From Molossus alvarezi (taxonomy: Eukaryota; Chordata; Mammalia; Chiroptera; Molossidae): a stretch of DNA of 64,000 bases. The stretch lies in assembly GCA_037176705.1 (NCBI GenBank), contig CM073886.1:123466501-123530500 (forward strand), read 5' to 3'. This document shows, piece by piece, positions 33,931-43,679 of this stretch. The notes beneath the pieces are model-generated. The model made no database searches. It saw only the letters and a program-made list of their open reading frames with translations, and had not been told where the DNA came from. Numbering within the stretch: position 1 is the first letter of the stretch; each line of letters starts with the position of its first letter. A program made the translations under genes and the position numbers.

Positions 33931-35901
33931 AGTTGCTGTGGAGCTGAAGGGAGAAACATAACATGCACTTTGTGGTAAAAAATGAAACAACTCAAGATGC
34001 TTCTTGATCGGGTGTTTTAAGGTAAGCTAATATTTTCATGATTTATGGAGAATGTAGTGCTTCTAGTATTAACCAATATGTTCTGAGTGAATTAATGTGA
34101 ATTTTAACTTCGTACACAAGCACCATGCATAACATTTGTAAATGAACCAATTCTCCTGAGAGCTTACTAGTACACAGAGAAAAATTAAGTCTTTACAAGA
34201 AATAGTCTCCACAGGGCATCATATAGCTAAAGAAAATTGAGAAGGTACCGAAGGTCTATTACCTTTGCCACAGAAAACAAAAATGAAAGTTTTACTGAAA
34301 CAAAAAAGTAAAAGAAAGAGAATTTAAGTTATGTGTGCCTTAAAAAAAGCAAAACAAAACAAAACAGTACAACATGTTAATTTGGCAAGATCTTCTAAAA
34401 GAGAAGCTGAATGCAAATGACCCCCAGTTAATTCGTTCAAGAAGGAAGGTTGCAGTTTGGGGGTATGTAGCACATGTTATGTAAGGAATTATGAGTGTAG
34501 GGGGGAGAGAATGAGCACAAAGGGGTTGCAATTAAAGAGAATCTTCCCAGAACCCTGGACTGCACCAGGACCGCGGCCAGGATAAGCAGGCTACTGACTT
34601 TTGCCAGGGTCATGTTCGGGGGTCAGTTCATCACAGCCCTCGCCTGGAAAACACACTGTGCGCCCAAGGGCTCCCGGCGCTCCGCGGCCTCCATGTGCTT
34701 CCCATTAGGGTCAGGAGAAACGCCGCAGTGGCTTTTGCAAATGGAAGGGAACAGGAACCTTCAGATCTCTTTCCAACTTGGCAAGCAGGCTGTGTGCCAG
34801 CCCGGACATCAGGAAGGCCCAGCCGGCGCTTTCTAAAGGACAGTCCTACAGTGTCACCTCTGAGCCGTGGTGAATCGTGACTCAGTCCCTCATTTTCCGC
34901 GTAGCAAAGCATCTAGCTCTGCTCAGAACAGCTACCTACCTTATTCTAAATAACGCCAATAGCGAAATATTACAGGGGAGTTCCCTGGCTAGCTGAGGCC
35001 TTGTGAGTCTGGAAGCCACCAGAGACGGGCTGTCAGATCTTCACGGTTCGTTCACTGGCTACCAGGAGAGCTGCCTGGCCCCCTAGGTCAGGAGACCCCC
35101 TTCCCCACGAGCCGTCGGCCACCAGGATAGCATGAGGGTTCAGCAGGCATAGCGTCGCCGCTAATCGGTCATCCGATACCCACGTCTATCTCTTTCCTCA
35201 CTAAACGCTTGTCCAACTAAATGTTCATTTTTGCAGCCAGTAAAACATAAGTAGCTGTTGACCTGGGAATTTGGATAAAGCTTTACTTTTCTGTTGAAAG
35301 GAGACACCCCTCTTTTCTTGCTTTCGACACAGATGTGGACTGGAGCAGCGGACATTTCGGAACATGCGGGTCTAAGGTCGCAGAGCGGAGAGAGTGCCCG
35401 GGATCCTTACGAGTTACAGCAACCGCCTCACTGCATTTCTGTAATGTGTGGGAAAGAATCTATTTGGTGAAGCCACTATTGTCTGGGTTTTCTGTTCCTT
35501 GCAGCCAAATACGTTCTGAGCTGACACACCGAGTCTATTAGGAGAAGCTCGATCAGGATGCTCAGAGAAAAGCCGGTCGCAGACTCCCTGCAGCAGAGGA
35601 ACACAGTGCAGAAGAGGTGGAAGCTAGTGAGGTTCTCCTTCCCTTTTCCAAATGTCCTTTCGTAGCCCCCACCTCCACCTTCCATGCAATCCCGGACCGG
35701 CCTTAGAAGAGGGAATCAAAGTTCCCGTTTTGCAACATCAGTCCTGATATATGACCTTCCAACATTATGACTTCCTTCCTGTGAATCGAGAAGTTTTTTC
35801 CAATGCTAAGAATCATCAGCATCTCCTGCCCATATTAACTTTGAGCAAAATTTGTGACATAAGAGACCTGGTCAGTTGAAAATAAAAGAAGTCTCACATA
35901 T
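33931..35901. other. Unassigned sequence with exon-like segments
   Basis: No known gene. The 34560-34720 stretch is somewhat CpG-rich. Two acceptor-like sites with short open frames at 35310-35616 are described under findings. Confidence 0.4.
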
Positions 35902-35915
35902 AGTCATAATCTTTT

Positions 35916-36145
35916 TTTTTTATCGTCACCTGAGGACACTTTCACATTTATCTTCAGATAGAGTGAGAAGGAGAGAGGGAGGAAGAGATAGAGAGAAACA
36001 TCGATGTGAGAGAGACACATCGAGTGGCTGCCACCCACACGACCCCAACTGGGGGCGGGGACAAACTGCAACCAAGGTACATGCCCTTAGCAGGACTCTG
36101 GTCTGCAGGCCAACGCTCCAACCGCTGAGCCAAACTGGCCAGAGC
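35916..36145 (-). mobile_element. Ves SINE with target site duplication
   Basis: It runs (plus strand) from a T-rich tail and 'tatcgtcacctgaggacact' to 'gccaaactggccagagc'. AGTCATAATCTTTT occurs at 35902 and at 36146-36159. About ten bases of the tRNA-related part, between the A and B boxes ('agcaggactctggtctgcag'), are missing. Confidence 0.93.
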
Positions 36146-36159
36146 AGTCATAATCTTTT

Positions 36160-36725
36160 AATAAAAGAACAGGCAACTGTACACACCAAATTATACATAC
36201 TCTGGTCTCTGTTATGAAAATCCTACCTTAAAATTCCAGCGGCAGTTACAGTATCACCTTTTATTACTCAGGAATGAGACTCAGGTATCAAGATTCATGT
36301 GGGTGCCACAATTATCTTTTACAGACTGCACTTTTGTATGCTATTCACTGCAGTCGTTGAGTTCTAGCATGTAGGTTTCTATAGGCATAGATCATGTTTC
36401 TGTTTTTAAAAACAACCCTGCAAACTGGTAACATCTGGTTGACAAACCGGGTTAGGGATGTTTGCACCTGGAGCACAGCCAGACCTGAGGGTCATGCAAA
36501 CATAAAATTACACCAGAGCTATCACATCAAAGCCATTTCTGTCCTGACTCCAATTTTAGGTTGCCACATAGTTGCAGCTCCCTCTGCTCCAAAACTCTAA
36601 CACAGCATTCAAAGCAGTGGGTGCAAAAAGGCAGCATTTTGGTCTTCCTTTAACGCACCCATTTGGAGAAGTGTTTAGAAATGAAACAAATTCATCCCTT
36701 AAACATTCTTATTAATAGCAGTAGG
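36160..36725. other. Unassigned sequence
   Basis: Nothing recognised. Confidence 0.5.
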
Positions 36726-36880
36726 CACCATGGACTGAGACATGCACCATGGACTGAGACATTCACCATGCGCCAAGATTGTGCTGAGCTCAGCACATAC
36801 ATCATCATCTCCTTCAGCCTCACATGCCTGTGGGTCGCTCTGAGTCTCCTGACGTTAAGTCCTCTGTGCATCCACTCGGT
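36726..36880 (+). repeat. MIR fragment with a 2 x 19-bp duplication
   Basis: The MIR phrase 'caccatgcgccaagattgtg', then 'ctgagctcagcacatacatc', is preceded by two 19-bp copies of 'caccatggactgagacat' plus G or T (36726-36744 and 36745-36763). Confidence 0.6.
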
Positions 36881-37139
36881 GAGTATTAGGAGCAGCTACT
36901 GGGCTAGACTTGGGACTGCAGAAGTAACAAAAGTGGACCTGATGCTCCTCACCCTACCCCAGGCTTGCCCTCTGCATACACAGATATCTCGGAGTCGGGG
37001 GGGGGGGGGTAGACATCACAGTGCAGTGAGTGCAGAGGAAAAGGAAAGGAAAGAGCATATAATAGGGTCTCTAACCTAGATGCAGGGGGGAGGGGAAATC
37101 TTACTGAACATTGTTGAAGCCTGAACATTGTAGTTATTC

Positions 37140-37400
37140 ATGCAACTGGTGAGGTGATGCTGAGACGCTGGGGTGAAAATCATTCCAGGCAGAAGAGACA
37201 AGGTGTTGTTGAATATCACACGGGCAAGAAAGTGCCAAATAGCACTTCTGAAAGCCTGAAATCAAGACCACTGTGACTGAAGATAAGGGAACGGGAAGGA
37301 ACTGGAAGAGAGATTGGAAAGGGAGGCAGGGGCCAGATCTCTCGGCCAGGCTTGGGGCTCTATCCTGTAGGCAACTCCAAGCCATTCAAAGTGATAGATG
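37140..37400 (-). repeat. LINE-2 fragment
   Basis: On the plus strand it reads 'tcattccaggcagaagagac', 'ggaaagggaggcaggggcca', 'gatctctcggccaggcttgg', 'gcaactccaagccattcaaa', the reverse complement of L2 ('ctggcccctgc' region). Confidence 0.75.
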
Positions 37401-37406
37401 TTGTTG

Positions 37407-37462
<56 letters not shown>
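37407..37462. repeat. (TG)n(AG)n compound microsatellite
   Basis: About 18 TG units pass directly into 10 AG units, next to the inverted L2 fragment. Confidence 0.97.
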
Positions 37463-37929
37463 ATGGAGGGTAGACAGAGAGACTAATGATCAGATATAAA
37501 CTGAGATTCAGAGAAATTAGTAACTTTGTCCAAAGTCACTCGAAAGCTAGAATTTGAGTGTGCTTGAGTTTCGTCCTTTGCTCCTAACCCATCATTCTCT
37601 AACACCTTCTAGTTTTACCAGCTTCATTCTAGTCGGGGTATCTTATCTCTATCAAATGCACCAGAAGACCATTCAAAAGCACATGTGTCTAGTGCTTACT
37701 AAGTGCCTGGGCCCACAGCAGGTATAGGGAGGGATTCAAAGATCCGGGCCAGGACATATACCTGCCTCATGTCCGTTGGGGGTACAGGAGAATGTGGAAC
37801 CTGTATTCTGACCTCATCCATTTATACATATCCCAAGGCCCACTTTATGGTGACCTGTAGAACATTATAGCAAAGAGAAAGTTGAACCCGAACTGGAAGC
37901 TATAAGGAAAACCATGTTCCTCTAGCAAC

Positions 37930-38075
37930 CCCCCACTGTCTGATTTAATTAAAACAGCAACCTTGTAAAGGGGGTACCCTGTTGCAGACGAGTTGACTGG
38001 GGTTCAGAAGGTGAGGCCACTACTCAAGCTACACAGGCAGAACGTTCCAGAACTAGGAGACCAGCCTCTGTCCTC
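37930..38075 (+). repeat. MIR SINE fragment
   Basis: 'aacagcaaccttgtaaaggg', 'gttgcagacgagttgactgg', 'gccactactcaagctacaca' is MIR text with moderate divergence. Confidence 0.7.
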
Positions 38076-38264
38076 TGGGAAACAAAACTCTCAGAGCTAC
38101 ACAGCCAACCTGGCTCTGTCATTGTTTTCTTCTCTTCTTTTTCCAGCTCACCTACCCAACCATCTGTGTGATCCATCTTCCTATAGTTGGCAATGTTTTT
38201 ATGTAGTCTACCCACTGGAAAATAATGGGTCAGATTGTCATTCACGCTGTGTGTGCATGTGTCT

Positions 38265-38265
<1 letters not shown>

Positions 38266-38298
<33 letters not shown>
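38266..38298. repeat. (TG)n microsatellite
   Basis: About 16 TG units, preceded by an imperfect 'tgtgtgtgcatgtgtctacg'. It is the third TG tract in 5 kb. Confidence 0.97.
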
Positions 38299-38300
<2 letters not shown>

Positions 38301-38509
38301 TTCACCCCCCTTCTTGGGCCTCAGACAGGAAGTAGCCCCACCACTTAAAAAGAGAGTCCCCAGAGAAAGGAATCTCCCAGGCCAATTTGGAAACTCATAA
38401 TGACTAGGAGTTGGAATCGTGGGAGGTGGCTAAATTTCTACTTTTCACAATTTAGAAACTCTCTTATCTTAATTGGAACTAGGTCTTTATACATATTCAT
38501 CTCATTTAA

Positions 38510-38640
38510 GTTTCATAAGCCCTGGAGGTAGATCATATATTGATTATTCCCACCTTGATATTATTCTGAGACTCATTTAATCAAGTAGCTTCCCAGAGGT
38601 GACTCAGTTAGTAAATGCAGAACCTAGAATTAGCCTCAAG
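38510..38640 (+). repeat. MIR SINE fragment
   Basis: 'ttcataagccctggaggtag', 'gattattcccaccttgatat', 'agaggtgactcagttagtaa' follows the MIR core. Confidence 0.6.
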
Positions 38641-38707
38641 TCTTTTCTCTGATTTTCCCTTCTGGTCCTGAATATAATAATATAGGCTTCTGTCCTTCTT
38701 CTGGCAG

Positions 38708-38823
38708 TGAGCTGTTTCCACAAGAGAACGGGCCACCAAAGAGCCCTCTGGGCGGTACAGACAGACCCTGAACGGCGACTCTGGAACAACTGGCCAGATG
38801 GAGATGAGAGGAGGTACCAGGAG
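38708..38823 (+). other. Weak exon-like segment
   Basis: A pyrimidine-rich acceptor (TCTGTCCTTCTTCTGGCAG) and a good donor (CAGGAG then GTGAGG) bound 116 bp in which one of three frames stays open for 38 codons and carries several charged and Trp residues. I recognise no protein. Minus-strand frames are open here too, which weakens the case. Confidence 0.2.
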
Positions 38824-39121
38824 GTGAGGAGGGCGGAATGCAGGGAGGTGGGAAACACTTTCCATTTTCCTGGGACTCCAGCGACCCATGTCCCGTCGGG
38901 AACATCATTTTGGTGTCTCCTCTGACACACCGTCTCTGCCATGTGGGGGGCAGGGTCCTGTTATAGTGTAGGGGACTGAGGGCCTCCACAAAACTGATGC
39001 TTCAAGGGCAGGCCCTCTCTCGGTGATGACAGCAAATAATAAACAAAGAGCCATCCTTTATGCCGTGCTTATTACGCAGTAACCTCATCACCATCATCAT
39101 CTGTAAGAAACATGAACATTG

Positions 39122-39313
39122 CAGCGGTTCTCAACCTGTGGGTCGCAACTCCTTTGGGGGTCGAACGACCCTTTCACAGGGGTCGCCTAAGACATAACAG
39201 TAGCAAAATTACAGTTATGAAGCAGCAACGAAAATAATTTTATGGTTGAGGGTCACCACCACATGAGGACCTGTATTGAAGGGTCATGGCATTAGGAAGG
39301 CTGAGAACCACTG
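39122..39313 (+). mobile_element. SPIN-type non-autonomous hAT transposon
   Basis: The 192-bp element has terminal inverted repeats CAGCGGTTCTCAACC at the left and GGCTGAGAACCACTG at the right. Inside are 'gtgggtcgcaactcctttgg', 'gggtcgaacgaccctttcac', 'aggggtcgcctaagacataa' and 'gaaaataattttatggttga', the pattern I know for SPIN ('Space Invaders') and related URR1 elements of tetrapods. It has no coding capacity and must have been moved by a hAT transposase encoded elsewhere. The adjacent octamers GAACATTG and ATTTATTG match at only the last four bases, so the 8-bp target duplication is decayed or not certain. Right of it is MIR sequence. Confidence 0.88.
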
Positions 39314-39460
39314 ATTTATTGGGTCCTCACCGTTCCAGACTCTTCTAAGCTCTTTGCATGTATTCCCTCACTTACTTTCCACCACCACTCACCCAAGTGG
39401 ATACCATTGCCATCCTCCCTGACAGAGGAGGAAACTAAGACAAAGGCAGGACAGAGCCTT
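39314..39460 (+). repeat. MIR SINE fragment
   Basis: 'gactcttctaagctctttgc', 'gtattccctcacttactttc', 'gataccattgccatcctccc', 'gaggaggaaactaagac' is MIR. The SPIN element sits at or near its left end. Confidence 0.7.
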
Positions 39461-41098
39461 GTCCCAGAACACCGGCTGCAGGGCCAGAGCCTCCAGTGAC
39501 TGCGAATGGCTTGCACGTGCCATTCCAAAGATGTCTGTTCGCCCCTGCGTGCTCTGAGCAGAAGCTGACCATATCCCTGCCCTCCCGAGACTTACAGTCT
39601 AGGGAAGAGAGACAGCGGTCACGGGATGGCGTGAACAAATGTGCGACTGCGGCGGTGCCGAGCCCCGAGCAGGTGTGCAGCGCTGTGCCCGGCTCCGCAG
39701 TCCCCACGGCCGCCGCCCGCATTCTGCACTCGGGCAGCAGAAGCAAGGCTGAGGGAGGGCACCAGGAACTACTTAGGCGTTTGGCTGCGGACAACCTCCT
39801 CTGACTCTCCCAAGCTATGAATCAATTATTTCTCTGCGTCATGTCACATTTGAGTTGCATTAGCAAATCATTTAGCTTGGAAGCCTAAGTGGTCATTATG
39901 TGCACACTGAACGTTCCCAAACACGGATTTCGCTCTAGGACCAACCCACCCTACTTTTATAGGCGAAGATCTGCTGCTGCTCATGTGTCAGCCGCCAGGC
40001 ATTTCCCTGACCACTCACAGGGCAGGCAGGCGAGAGCCACTCAGCCGGGGCGTCCACACTTCTCGAACTTTCCCTCTGTTTGGTGGCATGTCGAACTTGG
40101 CTTAAGGACTGTATTTATTTCTGTTCAAAGCACTGGAAATAAAAGGTTTGTGCAGCTGTTTTCAGGACACCATATAGACCATTCAAACTCCTGCAGTTGG
40201 TTCAGCCGCGGTAGTAGGACCAATGACTCCGTCTGAACTGGGTTTTGTTTGTTCTTAAAATACTGTTTTGGTCTCGTCCTTAGCTGAGTTGGTGTGTTCA
40301 TCCCCAACACTGCTAGCTGGGGAGGGGGCCGTAGGGTGGGACTGTGTGACATGTTCTGGGTGAGAAAAGTGTACTTCAGCGTTCCCAGTCATTGTCCGAC
40401 TGCTTTGGACACAGAGCATTTTCATCTAAGGGACAGCTTCCACTGGAGTATCAGGTCGAAACCCTGCATTGTATGAAGGAGAAGGCCAAGGCCCTGAGCG
40501 ACTGAGTCATAGGACCAATGTCATGGGCCTGCTGGTGGGTGGCACCGGTGTGCTCAGACCTCCAGCCTCCGAGAGCTTGAGTCCATCAGTCCATAGCTCT
40601 TACTCCACGCCGACCCCGAGGCTGGGACCCTTAGTTTCTTCAGATGTCATTATCTCTTCTCTCCTTGTCATACCTCCAGTGCAGTGCCACAGCCAATCAA
40701 TGGCCCCCTTAACCCACTAACAATGGCACATTGTCGTTGTCACCTGAAGCACCCGCTGTGTAATTCTACTGTGTTTTCTAGGGGCATAGAGTTTTGAACA
40801 GAAAACGTTTTACAGAGGAAGACATAACAATGTCCAGAAAAGGAATGTGGAAGAACCTCATCATGAAAGAGCCTTCCTGAGACATCTTAACGTAATGCAT
40901 AAGAGAAAACCTGTGCGTGGTTGACGGTGATAAAAGTGACAGGTGTGGGGGCCGTGTGTTCCAGCAACAGGACCAGAGGGAATTCTGTTTCTTTTCTAAC
41001 AGTCAGGGAAGACTCAGGAGGAAGGGAAGAATGCCAAGCATGAAGGTAGGGGAGAGTTTATAAATGCTAGCAGAATGGGTGATCTGGCACAGATCAAA
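39461..41098. other. Unassigned sequence with a small CpG cluster
   Basis: 39620-39780 has a modest cluster of CpG ('gcgactgcggcggtgccgag') but is short. The frames here are not recognised. No gene called. Confidence 0.4.
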
Positions 41099-41109
41099 GC
41101 TGCCACCTG

Positions 41110-41356
41110 TCCTGGCCGGTTTGGCTCAGCAGTAGAGTGTCAGCCCGGGGACCAAAGAGTCATGGGTTTGACTCCGGTCAGGAGCACATACCTCGGTTGC
41201 GGTACGTCCGTCCCCGGCTCTGGTCGGGGTCATGTGGGAGGCAACATGTGTCTCTCTCAGGTTGGTATTTCTCTTCCTCTCCCTGCCCCTCTACCTGAAG
41301 ATGAATAGAAAAATATCCTCAGGTGAGAATTTAAAAATAAAACAAAGAATAAAAGA
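41110..41356 (+). mobile_element. Ves SINE with target site duplication
   Basis: It runs from 'tcctggccggtttggctcag' to 'cctcaggtgagaatttaaaa'. GCTGCCACCTG (41099-41109) and GCTTCCACCTG (41357-41367) are the target duplication with one difference. Confidence 0.93.
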
Positions 41357-41369
41357 GCTTCCACCTGCT

Positions 41370-41480
41370 GTTGAATACAATAGCCACTAGCCACATGGGG
41401 CTAAGTTGAAATTATTAAAATGAAATACAATTTTAAAATTCAGCTCCTCCATCACAGTTGCCGCATTTCGAGAGCACCGT
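41370..41480 (+). mobile_element. hAT-Charlie-type DNA transposon fragment (family uncertain)
   Basis: 'caatagccactagccacatg', then 'gggctaagttgaaattatta' and 'ttaaaattcagctcctccat', matches a widespread mammalian MER element of the 'agccactagccacatgtggc' type. I cannot be sure of the exact name. Confidence 0.5.
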
Positions 41481-41734
41481 GGCCACAGGAAGCGGGGGTC
41501 GCTGTGCGGCCCCTGGGCTGCCGCAGGAAGTTCTCCCAGAAGCACCAGAGGAGTGTGGGTGAGTGGGAGGAAGGAGCAGAAGGCGATGCTGATCGAGAAA
41601 CAAGGGAGATGGGACACACGGGAGTGACCCCGGGAAAGACCCTGAACTGGGTTTGATCTTAGACTCCAGGCATTCGCTAAATTTTAAAATGGGTACATCT
41701 CTGGGCAGAAACATCCCTGTGGTTCTGCCTGGCA

Positions 41735-42425
41735 GAAATTCCTTTGTACAAAGAAAAAGGTGTAACTTCCACAGAACTGTGAAACACTGAAAAAGACCTG
41801 TGGTTTCCAGGGCCGGGGAGGGGGAGGGGAAGGGAGGGGTGGAGGGGTGAAAAGGTGAGACACAGGAGATTTTTACAGCAGTGAAACTAGACTGTACGCC
41901 CTGGCTGGTCTGGCTCAGCGGTTAGAGCGTCAGCCCTCGGACCAGAGAGACCCAGGTTCGGTTCCTGCTAAGGGCACGGACCTCGGTCGCAGTTTGTCCC
42001 TGGCCCCAGTTGGGGTCGTGTGGGTGGCAGCCAATCGATGTGTCTCTCACATCGATGTTTCTCTCTCTCTCTTCCTCCTTATCTCCCTCCCACTCTATCT
42101 GAAGATAAATGCCAAAAAAATGCCCTCCTGTGAGGATAAAATAAAATAAAATTATTCTGTATGATACAAAAATGAGAAATACATCATTACCTATTTGTCA
42201 AAACCTACAGAAGGCACAAATGAAGAGTGCATCCTAATACAAAGCATGGGCTTCAGTTTACAATGTATCAATATTAGTTCCTCAGCCTAGCACACTTCTG
42301 CAAAATGGTAACAGAGGGGAACCTGGTGGGTAGGAGGAAGGACTAGGGGGATATGGGAACTCGCTGTACTTTCTGTTCGGTTTATCTGTAAGCCCGAAAC
42401 TTTTAAGAAATAGAATCTGAGTTAA
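41735..42425 (+). mobile_element. Old LINE-1 3' UTR, split by a Ves SINE
   Basis: The left part reads 'aaagacctgtggtttccagg', a G-rich tract at 41812-41850, then 'gatttttacagcagtgaaac'. The right part, after the SINE, continues 'ttattctgtatgatacaaaa', 'gaagagtgcatcctaataca' and 'gaactcgctgtactttctgt'. This is an ancient L1M-type 3' end interrupted at about 41897. Confidence 0.85.
41898..42151 (+). mobile_element. Ves SINE inserted in an L1
   Basis: It runs from 'gccctggctggtctggctca' to 'ctcctgtgaggataaaataa'. The host L1 text resumes after it, which places the insertion exactly. Confidence 0.95.
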
Positions 42426-43679
42426 CTCTTTCCTATAAAATGTTTTCAAGTGCTCTAAAGCCTTCATTTTCACATAAACAATGAGATGACAATAAAACAT
42501 TTAGCCTCAGCTGATCATCTAATGTCATTTTATCCACATGTATGTATATATATTTGTCATGTAAAGCACACACACACCCACACACACACAATAGTGCACC
42601 TTCCTCTAGTTCCCCCAGCACAGTGTCAGGCGCTCCTCGTGGTGAGCAGAGGGCAAGCTGGGTTTCACTCCACACCTGACCCCTCCTCAGATGTCTCTGT
42701 GCACAAACCGCCCAACCGTATACAGTGGCTCTACTGGGACCCCATCCATTACTATTGTGGGGCTCCCGATAGGGGCTGGTGGTGTTAAATGGTTGGGGAC
42801 AAAGGATGACTGTTTCATTAGGGTGCCGGTGACAAACTGGGGAACGAGTCATTGAGAAGATCACAGCCAACCTTATGAGCAGCACTATTTTCATTAATGG
42901 AAAACTAAGGTTAGAGCCTGAGAGACCTTCAGAACTGACATCAAAGTCTAAAGGGACATGAGAGACAAAGCCAGGAGGGCAGGAGGCAGCCACAGCAGCG
43001 CTGCACCAAAAGCTGACACATGAGGCACAGCTCCCTCTCGGAGCCGGGCTGGTAGTGGTCTTGGCGAGCACAGTTCTGCACAGTGAGGGCTGGGTGCCTG
43101 GTGGGAGAGACAGACAGCTTCTGGGAGAGAGGGGTAGGATATGAGGACGTTCACACCAGGAGGCTCTATATGCACAAGTTACCAGATCCAGGGGCTGGAG
43201 GGAAAGAGGAGGGAAATGTAGCCCAATGATGATGGAAAAGCATCCACTGTGCAAAACAAAACTCCTGGGGAAACCAAGGTGCACCTTGGGTTGTGGTTCA
43301 AGGAGCTGGTCATGGGATAAAAAGCTTTTGCCTCCAGGCCAGAAGTGTGAGCCCGGCCCAGGTTAGGAGTCTGCAAAGTGCTTCAGACGTCCGTGTGACA
43401 GGAGCTGATAGGCCAGCCTAACCTAGAACTGGAGTAATCCTGGAAAGAACCACCTGACACAATAGGTAGTCCTAGGGGCCGGCTTCACAGATGACTGGAG
43501 GGAAGCTGAACCGGGACACCTGTTCGTTCTCAGCCATGAAAGTGGTCTCTTCAGGATAGAGCTGGAATACTGTGGAAAATGTTTACTGTCCCGTGTATAC
43601 AGGTCTGTTCCCCAGGCTGGGGCCTTGGCCCCCTGCATACAAGTCACCCTGGGATGCATATTAACAAGACAAAGGCGTG
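42426..43679. other. Unassigned sequence
   Basis: A short CA tract lies at 42569-42591. A 283-codon minus-strand frame at 42433-43284 has no recognisable domain and crosses the CA tract. No gene called. Confidence 0.4.

Noticed and set aside
42433..43284. 283-codon minus-strand frame
   Set aside because: It runs through a CA microsatellite and has no recognisable domain, signal peptide or splice context.
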